From: Acidobacteriota bacterium
Lineage (GTDB): Bacteria > Acidobacteriota > Terriglobia > Acidiferrales > UBA7541
NCBI GenBank assembly: GCA_003224525.1
Contig: QHZB01000082.1
Location: 1 to 35,781 of the forward strand
Length of the DNA stretch: 35,781 nucleotides
Reading direction: 5' to 3'
This document shows positions 8,482 through 17,189 of this stretch, piece by piece (the first letter of the stretch is position 1; every line of letters starts with the position of its first letter). The position numbers were made by a program, and so were the translations under genes. Under the pieces are notes generated by a model. That model saw only the letters and a list, made by a program, of their open reading frames with translations. It made no database searches and was not told the origin of the DNA.

Positions 8482-8982
8482 GTGAGATTTTGTGGACCCT
8501 TGTGTTTTGCATGCGTCACATCGTGCGTTGTATTAACTTCCGTTGCCGACGCAGCAGTCAACGAAACGGAAATAGCACACACGGGCACTTCCACTTTGCG
8601 CGCAACGCTGGGAGGCAAATCGCTACAAATCGCGTTTACTGCAATTCAAGTAAAGAACTCCGATCCTCGGTTCCCAATAGAACCGGACCATGCCAACGAA
8701 GTGTCTGTCATTCAGCGCATGACGATTACGGTCGACGGGCAAACTTTGTTTGTTCCACGGTCGGTATTCGCGGACTTGTTCAACGCTCGGAAGGCCTCCG
8801 TTGTTCTTAAGAAGGCCGCCTTCGTACTTTCGATAGTGGGAGCCGACGGTGCCGATCTGTAACTCGTCCGTGTCTATTTTGATGCGACCATGATTCATCG
8901 AAGAATGGTTTACGATGCATTCGATTCTAAGACGCCGGTGGAAGAGACGCGATATCGAAAAGGAGAAATTCTAGACAACTGA
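8482..8982 (+). pseudogene. Secreted hypothetical protein interrupted by one in-frame TAA
   Basis: The GTG at 8482 has a GGAGG ribosome site 7-8 bases upstream and opens a signal peptide (MRFCGPLCFACVTSCVVL, cleavage near ADA-AV). The frame runs 126 codons to TAA at 8860-8862. The same frame then stays open for 39 more codons with protein-like content (LVRVYFDATMIHRRMVYDAF, then SKTPVEETRYRKGEILDN) up to TGA at 8980-8982. A single change of a Tyr codon (TAC or TAT) to TAA would explain this. I do not recognise the family. A 126-residue truncated product is possible. The neighbouring RHS relic supports local decay. Confidence 0.6.
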
Positions 8983-8984
8983 AT

Positions 8985-9155
8985 AGAAGTCTGATCAATC
9001 GCGCCAGATACCACAACCCGCAACTGCAAGGGTTCATCAGCGAAGACCCTTTGCGCTTGAGGGGTGGGAATGCCAATTTCTACTCTTACCTTGGCAACCG
9101 CCTACATAATCGGACACTGAAGGGTTCCCGGCAGCCACGGAGCCTTGGGGGTTGA
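8985..9155 (+). pseudogene. Relic of an RHS repeat-associated core domain
   Basis: Reading in frame from about 9000, the sequence gives RARYHNPQLQGFISEDP, then a Gly-rich stretch and NANFYSYLGNRL. This is the hallmark end of the RHS core domain (family pattern RYYNP-LQRFISEDP-GG-NLYAYVGN). After LGNRL the similarity stops and a TGA follows at 9153-9155. There is no start codon or upstream RHS repeat region in frame, so this is a short scrap of a large polymorphic-toxin or wall-associated gene that has been lost. Confidence 0.7.
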
Positions 9156-9214
9156 AGTACGTTGCGGTACCCTTCTGTTGCGCCGCGCCCCCGTAAGTTG
9201 TGCCGGCCCTTAAC

Positions 9215-10564
9215 ATGAGTCTCAATGCATTTTTGTCACGACGGGTAGTGACGCCGGACGGAATCAAATCGGCGGCGGTGCTTGCCGAAGACGGACGAAT
9301 CCTCGATATTGTTCCACCGGATCAACTGCCCGCGCAGATTTCCGTGAGGGACTTTGGCGATGCCGTCATTCTACCGGGGCTGGTGGACTCTCACGTCCAC
9401 ATCAACGAACCCGGGCGGACCGAATGGGAAGGATTCCGGACGGCGACCCGCGCGGCCGCCTCTGGTGGCTATACGCTGCTGGTGGACATGCCGCTCAACT
9501 GTCTGCCGGCCACGACGACCGTGGATGCACTCGAAGCAAAACGCAAAGCCGCGACCGGCGAGTGCCGGGTGGACTGGATGGCGTGGGGCGGTGTAGTGAG
9601 CGACAACCAGGAGCACATTGAAAGTTTGGCGGCCGCGGGCGCGCCGGGATTCAAGTGCTTCCTCATTCATCCAGGCATCGACGGGTTCACCATGGTCAAC
9701 GAGCGGGAGCTCCACGCGGCCTTGCCGCATGTCGCGAAGACCGGCTTACCGCTGCTCGTGCACGCGGAACTGCCCGGGCCGGTGGACAGAGCAACGCGCC
9801 GATTGGCGCAGGCGGACTGGAGCAAGTACGCGACGTATCTGGAATCGCGGCCGGATGAAGCGGAGCTTTCCGCCATCCAGCTTATGATTTCCCTGTGCCG
9901 CGAATATCATTTCCGCCTGCACATCGTGCATCTTGCGACGGGCCGAGCACTGGGTATGTTGTGCGCTGCGAAGTCAGAAGGCCTGCCGGTGAGTGTTGAA
10001 ACTTGCCCGCATTATCTGCATCTCTCTTCCGAGAAAATCCCGGACGGCCAGACGCTGTTCAAATGCGCGCCGCCGATCCGCGGCCGGGAGAATTGCGAGA
10101 AACTGTGGCAAGGGCTTCGAGAAGGAGTCATTGATTTGGTGGCTACGGATCATTCTCCTTGCCCGCCCGAGATGAAGCGGCTCGGCGAGCGGAACTTTCG
10201 AACGGCCTGGGGAGGGATTTCCAGCCTCTCGCTGGCGCTGCCGGTGATGTGGACCGAGGCCAGTGGCCGCGGCTTCACGCTTGCGGACATCGCGCGGTGG
10301 ATGGCGGAAGGGCCGGCGCGGCTTGCCGGGTGCGAATCGCACAAAGGCCGCGTTGCCAAGGATTTCGATGCCGACTTTGTGGTGTTCGAGCCGGAAACTG
10401 AATTCACTGCGGCAGAGGAACGTCTTTTCTACCGTCACCGCGTTTCGCCCTATTTGGGAGAACGACTTCGCGGGGTGGTCAAGGCGACCTATCTGCGCGG
10501 AAGCTGCGTATTTGGGGATGGAAACTTTCCGGGAGAGCCGATTGGGCGCGAATTCCGGCGGTAA
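9215..10564 (+). CDS. allB: Allantoinase (cyclic amidohydrolase)
   Basis: A 449-residue amidohydrolase that opens the hydantoin ring of allantoin to allantoate. Metal and catalytic residues are in place: DSHVHINEPGRTEWEG (His60, His62), GFKCFLIHPG with the lysine that is carbamylated (Lys147), His183 in LVHAELPG, His239 in LHIVHLATG, and Asp312 in VATDHSPC. The ATG at 9215 gives the normal N-terminus MSLNAFLSRRVVTPDG; an upstream GTG at 9200 adds only five residues. It is the first gene of the plus-strand purine/ureide cluster and lies 75 bases before the xanthine dehydrogenase genes. No clear ribosome site or promoter is seen. Confidence 0.95.
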   Translation: MSLNAFLSRRVVTPDGIKSAAVLAEDGRILDIVPPDQLPAQISVRDFGDAVILPGLVDSHVHINEPGRTEWEGFRTATRAAASGGYTLLVDMPLNCLPATTTVDALEAKRKAATGECRVDWMAWGGVVSDNQEHIESLAAAGAPGFKCFLIHPGIDGFTMVNERELHAALPHVAKTGLPLLVHAELPGPVDRATRRLAQADWSKYATYLESRPDEAELSAIQLMISLCREYHFRLHIVHLATGRALGMLCAAKSEGLPVSVETCPHYLHLSSEKIPDGQTLFKCAPPIRGRENCEKLWQGLREGVIDLVATDHSPCPPEMKRLGERNFRTAWGGISSLSLALPVMWTEASGRGFTLADIARWMAEGPARLAGCESHKGRVAKDFDADFVVFEPETEFTAAEERLFYRHRVSPYLGERLRGVVKATYLRGSCVFGDGNFPGEPIGREFRR

Positions 10565-10639
10565 CCGGCGCTCGGAAGCCTCAAATAGAGATTTGAAACT
10601 CCTCCCTTTTCATACAGAATACGGCCAGCAAAGAAATTC

Positions 10640-12848
10640 ATGACGGTCCATCATATCGTCGGGGAATCGGTGCCGCGCAAGGAAGGCTGGGACAAAGTCA
10701 CGGGAGCGGCGCGCTACGTCGACGACATGATTCTGCCCGGCATGCTTTACGGTGCAACGGTGCGCAGCAGCGTTGCGCGCGGCAAGATCAGAAAGATTAC
10801 TTTTGATCCGCGCATTGCATGGGGCGAATTTGTCCTCGTAACCGCCAAAGACATTGGTGAATCACGCCGAAGAGCCCATTCTCCTTCTAGCCCATGCTGA
10901 GCGTCACAAGCTTCGAAGAGCGATCGATGCGATTTCCATCGAGTACGAGCCGCTCCCATCAGTGCACTCCATGGAAGAAAGCGAGCGACGATCGACAATC
11001 ATCTGGGGCACGGACAATACCTTTAAGAGCTACCTGGTTGAAAAGGGAGACGCAGACGCTGTTTGGAAAGATGCGGCGCACATCGTCGAGGGCGAGTACT
11101 TCACCGGCGCGCAGGAGCAATTGTACATCGAAAACAACGGAGTCATCGCAACGTTCGACCCCGAGAATGGAGTCACCGTTTGGGGCTCGCTGCAATGCCC
11201 ATACTACGTTCACAAAGCGCTGATGGCGCTGTGCGGCCTTTCCGAAGACAAAGTTCGCGTCGTGCAAATGGAGACCGGAGGCGCGTTCGGTGGAAAGGAA
11301 GAATATCCGTCCATGATCGCTGGTCATGCGGCGCTGCTCGCGATCAAATCCGGCAGACCGGTGAAAATCATCTACGACCGCATGGAGGATATGGCTGCCA
11401 CGACAAAGCGACATCCTTCGCGAACGCGCCATCGCACGGCGGTGAGCAAGGACGGCAAAATTCTTGGGGGCGAAATCGAGTTCGCCATCGATGGCGGGGC
11501 TTACACAACACTGTCGTCGGTGGTTTTATCGCGGGGCACGATTCACGCAGGCGGTCCTTATTACTGGCCGAGTGTGCGCATTCGAACGAAGGCGTTGGCG
11601 ACGAATACGCCGCCGCATGGCGCCTTTCGCGGATTTGGTGCGCCGCAGAGCCTTTTTGCCATGGAGCGGCACATGGATCGCATCGCCCAGGTCGTGGGAA
11701 TTTCTCCCGTCGAAATCCGCCGGCGGAATTTTCTGAAGCCCGGTCAGACGACAACTACGCAACAGGTCATCCGTGAAGAAATCAACTTGAATCATTTGCT
11801 CGACCGCGCGCTGGAACTCTCTGACTATGCCGCGAAGAAGACGCGTTTTGCGGAAGAAAATAAAGACGGAACGCGCAAAAAAGGAATCGGAATCGCCGCC
11901 TTTTTGCATGGCGCGGGATTCACGGGCTCCGGCGAACGCTATCTGAATTCGTTGGTCGGTGTGGAAGCCGGCGCCGACGGTAATGTTCGAGTGTTGGTGT
12001 CCAGCGCGGAATTCGGTCAAGGAACCAATACCGTGCTTTGCCAGATTGCCGCCGAGGCGCTGGGGCTTCCTTATGAGAACGTTTCGATCGCGCAGCCGGA
12101 CACGACCGTGGTGCCGAACAGCGGCCCGACCGTGGCTTCGCGCACGGCGATGATCGTCGGAAAACTGCTTCAGTCGGCGGCTAAGGGAATCAAGGAAACG
12201 CTCACGAAGACCGGATTTCTTGGTAACGACTTCACTCCGGAACAATTTCGCGCCGCGTGCCGGGAATACATCGCGGCGCACGAAACGCTGAAGTCGTATG
12301 CGCGGTATGAAGCGCCGGGCGATGTCTACTGGGACGATGAAAAATATCGCGGCGAGGCCTATGCGGCGTTTGCGTGGGCCGTCTACGTTGCGGAGGTCAC
12401 GGTGGATCTGCCGACTTATGCCGTGACCGTGGACGACTTCGTCGCACTGCAGGAAGTCGGCAAGGTTCTTCATCCGGTGCTCGCCGAAGGACAGATCACT
12501 GGGGGAGTGGCGCAAGCGATCGGCTTCGCGCTCTACGAGAAGGTCGTCTGGCAGGACGGCCGCATGATCAACAATCAGATGACGAATTACATCATGCCGA
12601 CTTCGGTGGACGTCCCGCCGATCCGCGTATTTTTTGAGGAGCTTGGCAACGTCCACGGCGCGCACGGCGCCAAGGGCATCGGAGAACTCGCCATGGATGG
12701 TCCTGCGCCGGCGATCGTAAACGCCGTGGAAGATGCGATCGGTGTTCGCTTCCATTCGATTCCGCTGCTGCCGGAAGATCTTTTTGAGGCTCTGCGGCCC
12801 GCGCCTCTTGAGCAAGATGCTCCTTCTTTGACGCGAGGGACAGCATGA
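10640..12848 (+). pseudogene. xdhA: Xanthine dehydrogenase molybdopterin-binding subunit, broken by an N-terminal frameshifting deletion
   Basis: Two frames together encode one large subunit (E. coli naming). The first (ATG 10640) gives VPRKEGWDKVTGAARYVDDM and runs to WGEFVLVTAKDI. The second picks up at about 10855 with VNHAEEPILLLAHAERH and continues to a normal C-terminus. Family members have about 20 residues between these segments (a stretch like PG-N-VALI-NDQP-LADG). The loss is therefore about 60 bases, and the frame change requires a length of 2 modulo 3. The rest is well preserved: METGGAFGGKEEYPSMIAGH, RGFGAPQS, QGTNTVLCQIAAEALG and GAKGIGELAMDGPAPA with the active-site Glu. The second frame has a GTG at 10854 but would lack the N-terminal domain. 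It overlaps the Fe-S subunit gene by four bases. An assembly error is possible. Confidence 0.8.
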
Positions 12849-13339
12849 CTCCCTCACCGGGGACGAACGCGAAGTGCGAGGTTTCGTTTACCGTCAACGG
12901 CGAGGCGAAGAAACTTCTTGCCCATCCCATGGAAAGATTGTTGGACGTGCTGCGGAACGACTTGAAATTGACTGGCGCGAAAGAAGGGTGTGGCGAAGGA
13001 GAATGCGGTTCGTGCTCCGTTCTGTTGGACGGCATGCTGGTGAATAGTTGTCTCGTTCCCGTGGCGCAAGTGAGCGGCGCGAGCATCGATACCATCGAGG
13101 GCATCTCGGCGCATGCCTTGATGCATCCTCTGCAAGAGGCGTTCCTGGAATGCGGTAGCGCGCAGTGCGGCATCTGCACGCCAGGGATGATTCTTGCCGC
13201 GGTGCATCTGCTGGAGAAAAAACCGGAGCCCGCGCTGGCAGAGATACGAGAGGGGCTTGCGGGCAATCTTTGCCGCTGCACCGGTTACATACAGATTTTC
13301 GATGCGGTGGCCGGAGCAGCGCGAAGAGTTGCAAAATGA
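12845..13339 (+). CDS. xdhC: Xanthine dehydrogenase 2Fe-2S subunit
   Basis: A 164-residue two-domain iron-sulfur subunit (E. coli naming). The plant-ferredoxin-type cluster ligands are in EGCGEGECGSCSVLLDG (Cys49, 54, 57) plus Cys69. The C-terminal cluster ligands are in QCGICTPGM (Cys108, 111) and NLCRCTGY (Cys143, 145). It passes electrons from the molybdenum centre to the FAD subunit. ATGA overlaps join it to the large subunit gene upstream and the FAD subunit gene downstream, indicating translational coupling. It is intact even though the large subunit is broken. Confidence 0.95.
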   Translation: MTPSPGTNAKCEVSFTVNGEAKKLLAHPMERLLDVLRNDLKLTGAKEGCGEGECGSCSVLLDGMLVNSCLVPVAQVSGASIDTIEGISAHALMHPLQEAFLECGSAQCGICTPGMILAAVHLLEKKPEPALAEIREGLAGNLCRCTGYIQIFDAVAGAARRVAK

Positions 13340-14214
13340 GAGCCGATCCAGCCGAATACAAGTTCGTGTCGCCCGGAAATCTACAGGCCGTTCTTTCCCT
13401 GCTGGCAAGCGAGCCGGCTCAATGGCTGCCCATTGCCGGCGGGACTGACGTGATGGTCTTGTACTCGGCTGGAAAGCTGCCCAACCGGAAATTGATCAAC
13501 ATCTTGAATATTCCCGAGCTTCGGCAAATCGAAGTTTTTCCGGACAGCGTCCGCATTGGCGCTGCGTGCACCTATACCGCGCTGCGCAAGCATGATAACG
13601 TTTCGCGGGAATTTCCGTTGCTGGCAACGGCTGCGTCCTGGACCGGCGGAATCGCAAATCAGAATCGCGGAACACTGGGAGGCAACATCGCGAATGCGTC
13701 TCCTGCAGCCGATTCCCTGCCCGCGTTGCTTGTGTACGACGCTGAAGTGACTCTGATATCGGCGCGCGGCGCGCGGCGGGTGGCTTATCGAAACTTTCAC
13801 TCCGGCTACAAGCAGACAGCACTGGCTGCTGACGAATTGATTCGAGATATTTCACTGCCGCGCCGATTCTCCGAATATCTTTCGCATGCGCGAAAGGTAG
13901 GGGCCCGCAACGCGCAGGCGATTTCCAAGGTTTGCCTCGCCGCTTTGGGCCAGATCGCGAACGGTGCGATTCGGGATGTGCGTCTCGCGCTGGGAAGCGT
14001 TGCGCCCGTTCCGCTTCGCTTGAATGAAACGGAGCGCGCTCTTACCGGAAAAAAGATCGAGCCACCGCTGATCGATACGGCAAGAAAGAGCGTGGTGAAG
14101 GAGATTCGCCCTATCGACGATATTCGCTCTACCGCTCGATATCGGGCTGCGGTGGCGGGCAATCTTGTCGCCGAGTTTCTCGAGAAGCTTGCCGCTGCGG
14201 GGGCGAACGCGTGA
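13336..14214 (+). CDS. xdhB: Xanthine dehydrogenase FAD-binding subunit
   Basis: A 292-residue FAD-binding subunit of the CO-dehydrogenase/xanthine-dehydrogenase medium-chain family. The FAD pyrophosphate loop LPIAGGTDVM (31-40) and the second motif GGIANQNRGTLGGNIANASP (104-123) are present. The C-terminal domain includes NAQAISKVCLA. The start at 13336 is fixed by an ATGA overlap with the Fe-S gene and gives the usual FVSPGNLQAVLSLL opening; upstream in-frame codons are not protein-like. It delivers electrons to NAD+ or another acceptor. Confidence 0.93.
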   Translation: MRADPAEYKFVSPGNLQAVLSLLASEPAQWLPIAGGTDVMVLYSAGKLPNRKLINILNIPELRQIEVFPDSVRIGAACTYTALRKHDNVSREFPLLATAASWTGGIANQNRGTLGGNIANASPAADSLPALLVYDAEVTLISARGARRVAYRNFHSGYKQTALAADELIRDISLPRRFSEYLSHARKVGARNAQAISKVCLAALGQIANGAIRDVRLALGSVAPVPLRLNETERALTGKKIEPPLIDTARKSVVKEIRPIDDIRSTARYRAAVAGNLVAEFLEKLAAAGANA

Positions 14215-14723
14215 GCGAGGTGCTCGCTCGCTGGAATGGTTTGCCGCTGGAGGAAGCTGTTTGCGAGATTCTTCCCTGCTGCGGCTCGAGAACTTGGGCC
14301 GCGAGCATGGCCTCGAAAAGACCGATCCAAGATGAAGCCTCGCTGCTCGCAGCGTCAGACGCGATCTGGCAAAGTCTAGGGAAACCGGAGTGGCTCGAAG
14401 CGTTCCGTAGTCATCCGCGCATTGGCGAGACGAGCGCGGAAAAACTTGCACCAGCGCAATCTTCAACCTGGTCCGAACAAGAACAAGAGAAGGCTGCGAC
14501 GGCCGATGAGGCTGTAAAGATGGCGCTGAAGTGGGGCAATCGTGAGTACGAGCAAAAGTTCGGACGGATTTTTATAGTTTGCGCGACGGGAAAATCGGCC
14601 AGGGAAATCCTGGAGATTCTGCGGCGGCGGTTGCACAATGATGAGGCAACGGAACTGCAGCAGGCAGCCGAGGAGCAGCGGCAAATCATGCACATCCGAC
14701 TAAGAAAATGGGTCACCGGATGA
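14211..14723 (+). CDS. uraD: OHCU decarboxylase (2-oxo-4-hydroxy-4-carboxy-5-ureidoimidazoline decarboxylase)
   Basis: A 170-residue all-helical protein that decarboxylates OHCU to (S)-allantoin. The catalytic His68 lies in RSHPRIG. The C-terminal signature YEQKFGRIFIVCATGKSA and a following EILEILRRRLHND match the family. It starts with GTG at 14211, overlapping the FAD-subunit stop (GTGA), and overlaps uraH at its own stop. Together with PuuD and UraH it completes urate to allantoin. Confidence 0.93.
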   Translation: MSEVLARWNGLPLEEAVCEILPCCGSRTWAASMASKRPIQDEASLLAASDAIWQSLGKPEWLEAFRSHPRIGETSAEKLAPAQSSTWSEQEQEKAATADEAVKMALKWGNREYEQKFGRIFIVCATGKSAREILEILRRRLHNDEATELQQAAEEQRQIMHIRLRKWVTG

Positions 14724-15064
14724 GCCAAATTTCTACTCACGTTCTGGATACGGCAAAGGGCAAACCCGCTTCTGGTGTGCCGGTGCGCCTGGAACGTCAG
14801 ATTTCTTCCGGCAAATGGGTGTTGGTTGCTTCCGCGCAAACCGATCTGGACGGAAGATGCAGCGAATTGTTGCCGGAACGTGCAACGCTCAAGGAAGGGG
14901 CGCATCGCCTGACGTTTGACGTCGCGAGCTACTTCGCCGCTTGCAGCGTGGAAGGTTTGTATACGGTTGTGGAGATCACGTTTCAAGTTCGCAGCGGTGA
15001 ATCGCACTTGCACATTCCGCTGCTGCTGAGTCCCAACTGCTACACGACGTACCGAGGAAGCTGA
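14720..15064 (+). CDS. uraH: 5-hydroxyisourate hydrolase (transthyretin-related)
   Basis: A 114-residue transthyretin-like hydrolase of 5-hydroxyisourate. The N-terminal THVLDTAKGKPASGVPV, the mid TDLDGRC and the C-terminal tetrapeptide YRGS, which separates hydrolases from transthyretins, are all present. The start ATG at 14720 overlaps the uraD stop (ATGA). An upstream ATG at 14708 would add four residues but lies deeper in uraD. Family active-site residues include the N-terminal His (His7 here) and the YRGS region. Confidence 0.95.
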   Translation: MSQISTHVLDTAKGKPASGVPVRLERQISSGKWVLVASAQTDLDGRCSELLPERATLKEGAHRLTFDVASYFAACSVEGLYTVVEITFQVRSGESHLHIPLLLSPNCYTTYRGS

Positions 15065-15065
15065 C

Positions 15066-15884
15066 ATGAGTTCGTCGATCCGAGAATGGCTGAACCTCAG
15101 CGTGCGGTGGTTTCACGTTTTCGCTGGTGTCATGTGGGTGGGACAGACGTACTACTTCACGTGGCTCGACGGCCAGTTTGGAAAGCTCGAAAAGAAAGCG
15201 GCCGCGAACGGTACGGCTTCGGCAGTGTGGATCGTGCACAGCGGAGGCTTTTACACCGTCGAGAAACAAAAGTCGCTGGGCGTGACGCCGCAGCTGGTCC
15301 ACTGGTTTCGCTGGGAAGCGTTGATGACGTGGCTGGGTGGGGTGGTTCTCCTCGTCCTTGTATATTACCTGGGGGATGGACTCATCGATCCGGACGTTGC
15401 GGACATTCCCAAGCAAGCGGGCATTGCGATCGGGTTGGGTGCCATGATGGCGGGGTGGTTCATCTACGATCTGGCGGTGCGGTCACCGCTCGGAAAGTCG
15501 CAGGCTGCGTTCGCGGGATTTGGTCTGCTGATGACGGCGGCGGCGGCCTGGGGATTGATGCACGTGTTCAGCGGGCGCGCTGCGTACATCCACGTTGGAG
15601 CGATCTTCGGCACCATCATGACTCTGAATGTGTGGATGCGCATTCTTCCCGCGCAGCGCGGGATGATTGCGGCGGCGGCAGCGGGCGAGAAGTTCGATGC
15701 GTCGCTGGGCGCGCAAGCCAAGTTGCGGTCCAAGCACAATACGTTCATGGCCGTGCCAGTCGTCTTTCTGATGTTGAGCAATCATTTTCCGGTCGCGACC
15801 TACGGAAACCGGTACGGCTGGCAGATTCTGTTGGCACTCGTTGTGGCGGGCTGGGTGGCAGCAAAGCTTATTCGGGAGTCATGA
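15066..15884 (+). CDS. puuD: PuuD-type membrane urate oxidase, lacking the fused cytochrome c domain
   Basis: A 272-residue integral membrane protein of the DUF989/PuuD family. It opens with the characteristic SVRWFHVFAGVMWVGQTYYF and continues with about seven further helices (for example WLGGVVLLVLVYYLGDG, MMAGWFIYDLAV, AAYIHVGAIFGTIMTLNVWM, VPVVFLMLSNHFPV). The family oxidises urate to 5-hydroxyisourate at the membrane. Characterised alphaproteobacterial PuuD has a C-terminal cytochrome c domain; here the protein ends after the last helix and no CXXCH motif is present. It starts one base after uraH. The position between uraH and allC supports the urate oxidase role, but the electron acceptor is unknown. 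Confidence 0.85.
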   Translation: MSSSIREWLNLSVRWFHVFAGVMWVGQTYYFTWLDGQFGKLEKKAAANGTASAVWIVHSGGFYTVEKQKSLGVTPQLVHWFRWEALMTWLGGVVLLVLVYYLGDGLIDPDVADIPKQAGIAIGLGAMMAGWFIYDLAVRSPLGKSQAAFAGFGLLMTAAAAWGLMHVFSGRAAYIHVGAIFGTIMTLNVWMRILPAQRGMIAAAAAGEKFDASLGAQAKLRSKHNTFMAVPVVFLMLSNHFPVATYGNRYGWQILLALVVAGWVAAKLIRES

Positions 15885-15923
15885 GTCCAACGAGGCGAGT
15901 GCCGCGAGCAAAGGTAGAATCCA

Positions 15924-17189
15924 GTGCAGACGACCAGTGATTTTACAAGTCTCGCGGAAAAGGTGATTGCCCGCTGCCGGAAGCTGGCGACGTTTTCCGA
16001 AGACGCAAGTGGCACGCGGCGAACTTTCTTATCGGCACCCATGCGGGATTGCCATCGGGAAATCGCGGGTTGGCTGGAACCACTTGGAGTGCAGGTTCGC
16101 GTGGATGCGGTTGGGAATTTGCGGGGATTTTATCCGGGAGCGTCGCCGGGAGCGCCGCGGATCCTGGTGGGATCACATCTGGACACGGTGCCGAATGCCG
16201 GCGCGTTCGACGGGATATTGGGAGTAGTGCTGGCGGCCGGGCTCGTGGAATCGCTCGAAGGGTTGAAGCTGCCGTTTGGGATCGAGGTCGTTGGCTTTTC
16301 GGAGGAAGAGGGAGTGCGGTTTGGAGTTCCGTTCATCGGAAGCCGCGCGCTGGTGGGCCGCGTGGATGAGGAACTTCTCGGCCGCAAAGATGAGCGCGGA
16401 ATTTCCGTTCGGAAGGCGATTCAGGATTTTGGGTTGAACCCGGATGAGATTTCTAGAGCCGCGCTGAGAGATGATGTTTTGGGATATATCGAATTTCACA
16501 TCGAGCAAGGGCCGGTGCTGGAAAATTTGGGGCGGCCGCTCGGAGTCGTGGAAGCCATCGTTGGCCAAAACCGTTTGGAGTTCACATTTTCAGGGCAAGC
16601 GAACCACGCGGGCACGACACCGATGAATCTGAGGCACGACGCGCTTGCCGCGGCTGCGGAGTGGATTCTTGCCGTGGAGAACCTGGCACAGCGCCTTCCT
16701 GGGATCGTGGCGACGGTCGGATTCGTTGAAGCAACGCCCGGCGCGATGAACGTGATTGCAGGAGAAGCACGCGCCACGCTGGATGTTCGTCAGGCTTCGG
16801 ATCGTGCGCGAACCGAAGCGCTCGATGAGTTGATTCGGCAAGCGGAGTCGAGCGGCGCGAGGCGCGGCGTGACCGTGAAGTGGCGGACTCTCCTGGCGCA
16901 ACAAGCGGTGGCAATGGATCCGTTTCTCACAGCGCAGATCGCGCAGGCCATTCAGAAAGCCGGATGCGAGCCACATCGCATGGCGAGCGGCGCGGGGCAT
17001 GATGCCATGACCCTCGCGGAACAAATTCCCGCGGCAATGATTTTTTTACGAACGCCCGGGGGCATCAGCCACGATCCGTCGGAATCGGTGCATCTGGACG
17101 ACGTCGCGAGAGCGCTCGAGTGCGGACAGCATTTGCTGACGCAGCTTGCGGCTTCGCAGGAATTCCTGGGAAGGACGTGCCGTGCATAA
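15924..17189 (+). CDS. allC: Allantoate amidohydrolase (M20 family)
   Basis: A 421-residue M20-family metallohydrolase. The metal ligands follow the Zn/Mn-dependent carbamoyl-amidohydrolase order: GSHLDTVPNAGAFDG (His85, Asp96), FSEEEGVRFG (Glu128/129), EFHIEQGP (His192) and the C-terminal SGAGHDAMTLA. The dimerisation-domain segment GQANHAGTTPM is typical of AllC and related hydantoinase-type carbamoylases. It hydrolyses allantoate to ureidoglycine, CO2 and ammonia. The start is GTG at 15924, preceded by an AAGGTAG ribosome site. The gene overlaps allE by eight bases. Distinguishing it from the second M20 gene rests on motif differences and order. Confidence 0.88.
   Translation: MQTTSDFTSLAEKVIARCRKLATFSEDASGTRRTFLSAPMRDCHREIAGWLEPLGVQVRVDAVGNLRGFYPGASPGAPRILVGSHLDTVPNAGAFDGILGVVLAAGLVESLEGLKLPFGIEVVGFSEEEGVRFGVPFIGSRALVGRVDEELLGRKDERGISVRKAIQDFGLNPDEISRAALRDDVLGYIEFHIEQGPVLENLGRPLGVVEAIVGQNRLEFTFSGQANHAGTTPMNLRHDALAAAAEWILAVENLAQRLPGIVATVGFVEATPGAMNVIAGEARATLDVRQASDRARTEALDELIRQAESSGARRGVTVKWRTLLAQQAVAMDPFLTAQIAQAIQKAGCEPHRMASGAGHDAMTLAEQIPAAMIFLRTPGGISHDPSESVHLDDVARALECGQHLLTQLAASQEFLGRTCRA

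Noticed and set aside
11526-12857. Long minus-strand open frame (about 443 codons) opposite the xanthine dehydrogenase large subunit gene
   Set aside because: Arg/His-rich translation without domain character; it is an antisense shadow of a conserved coding region.
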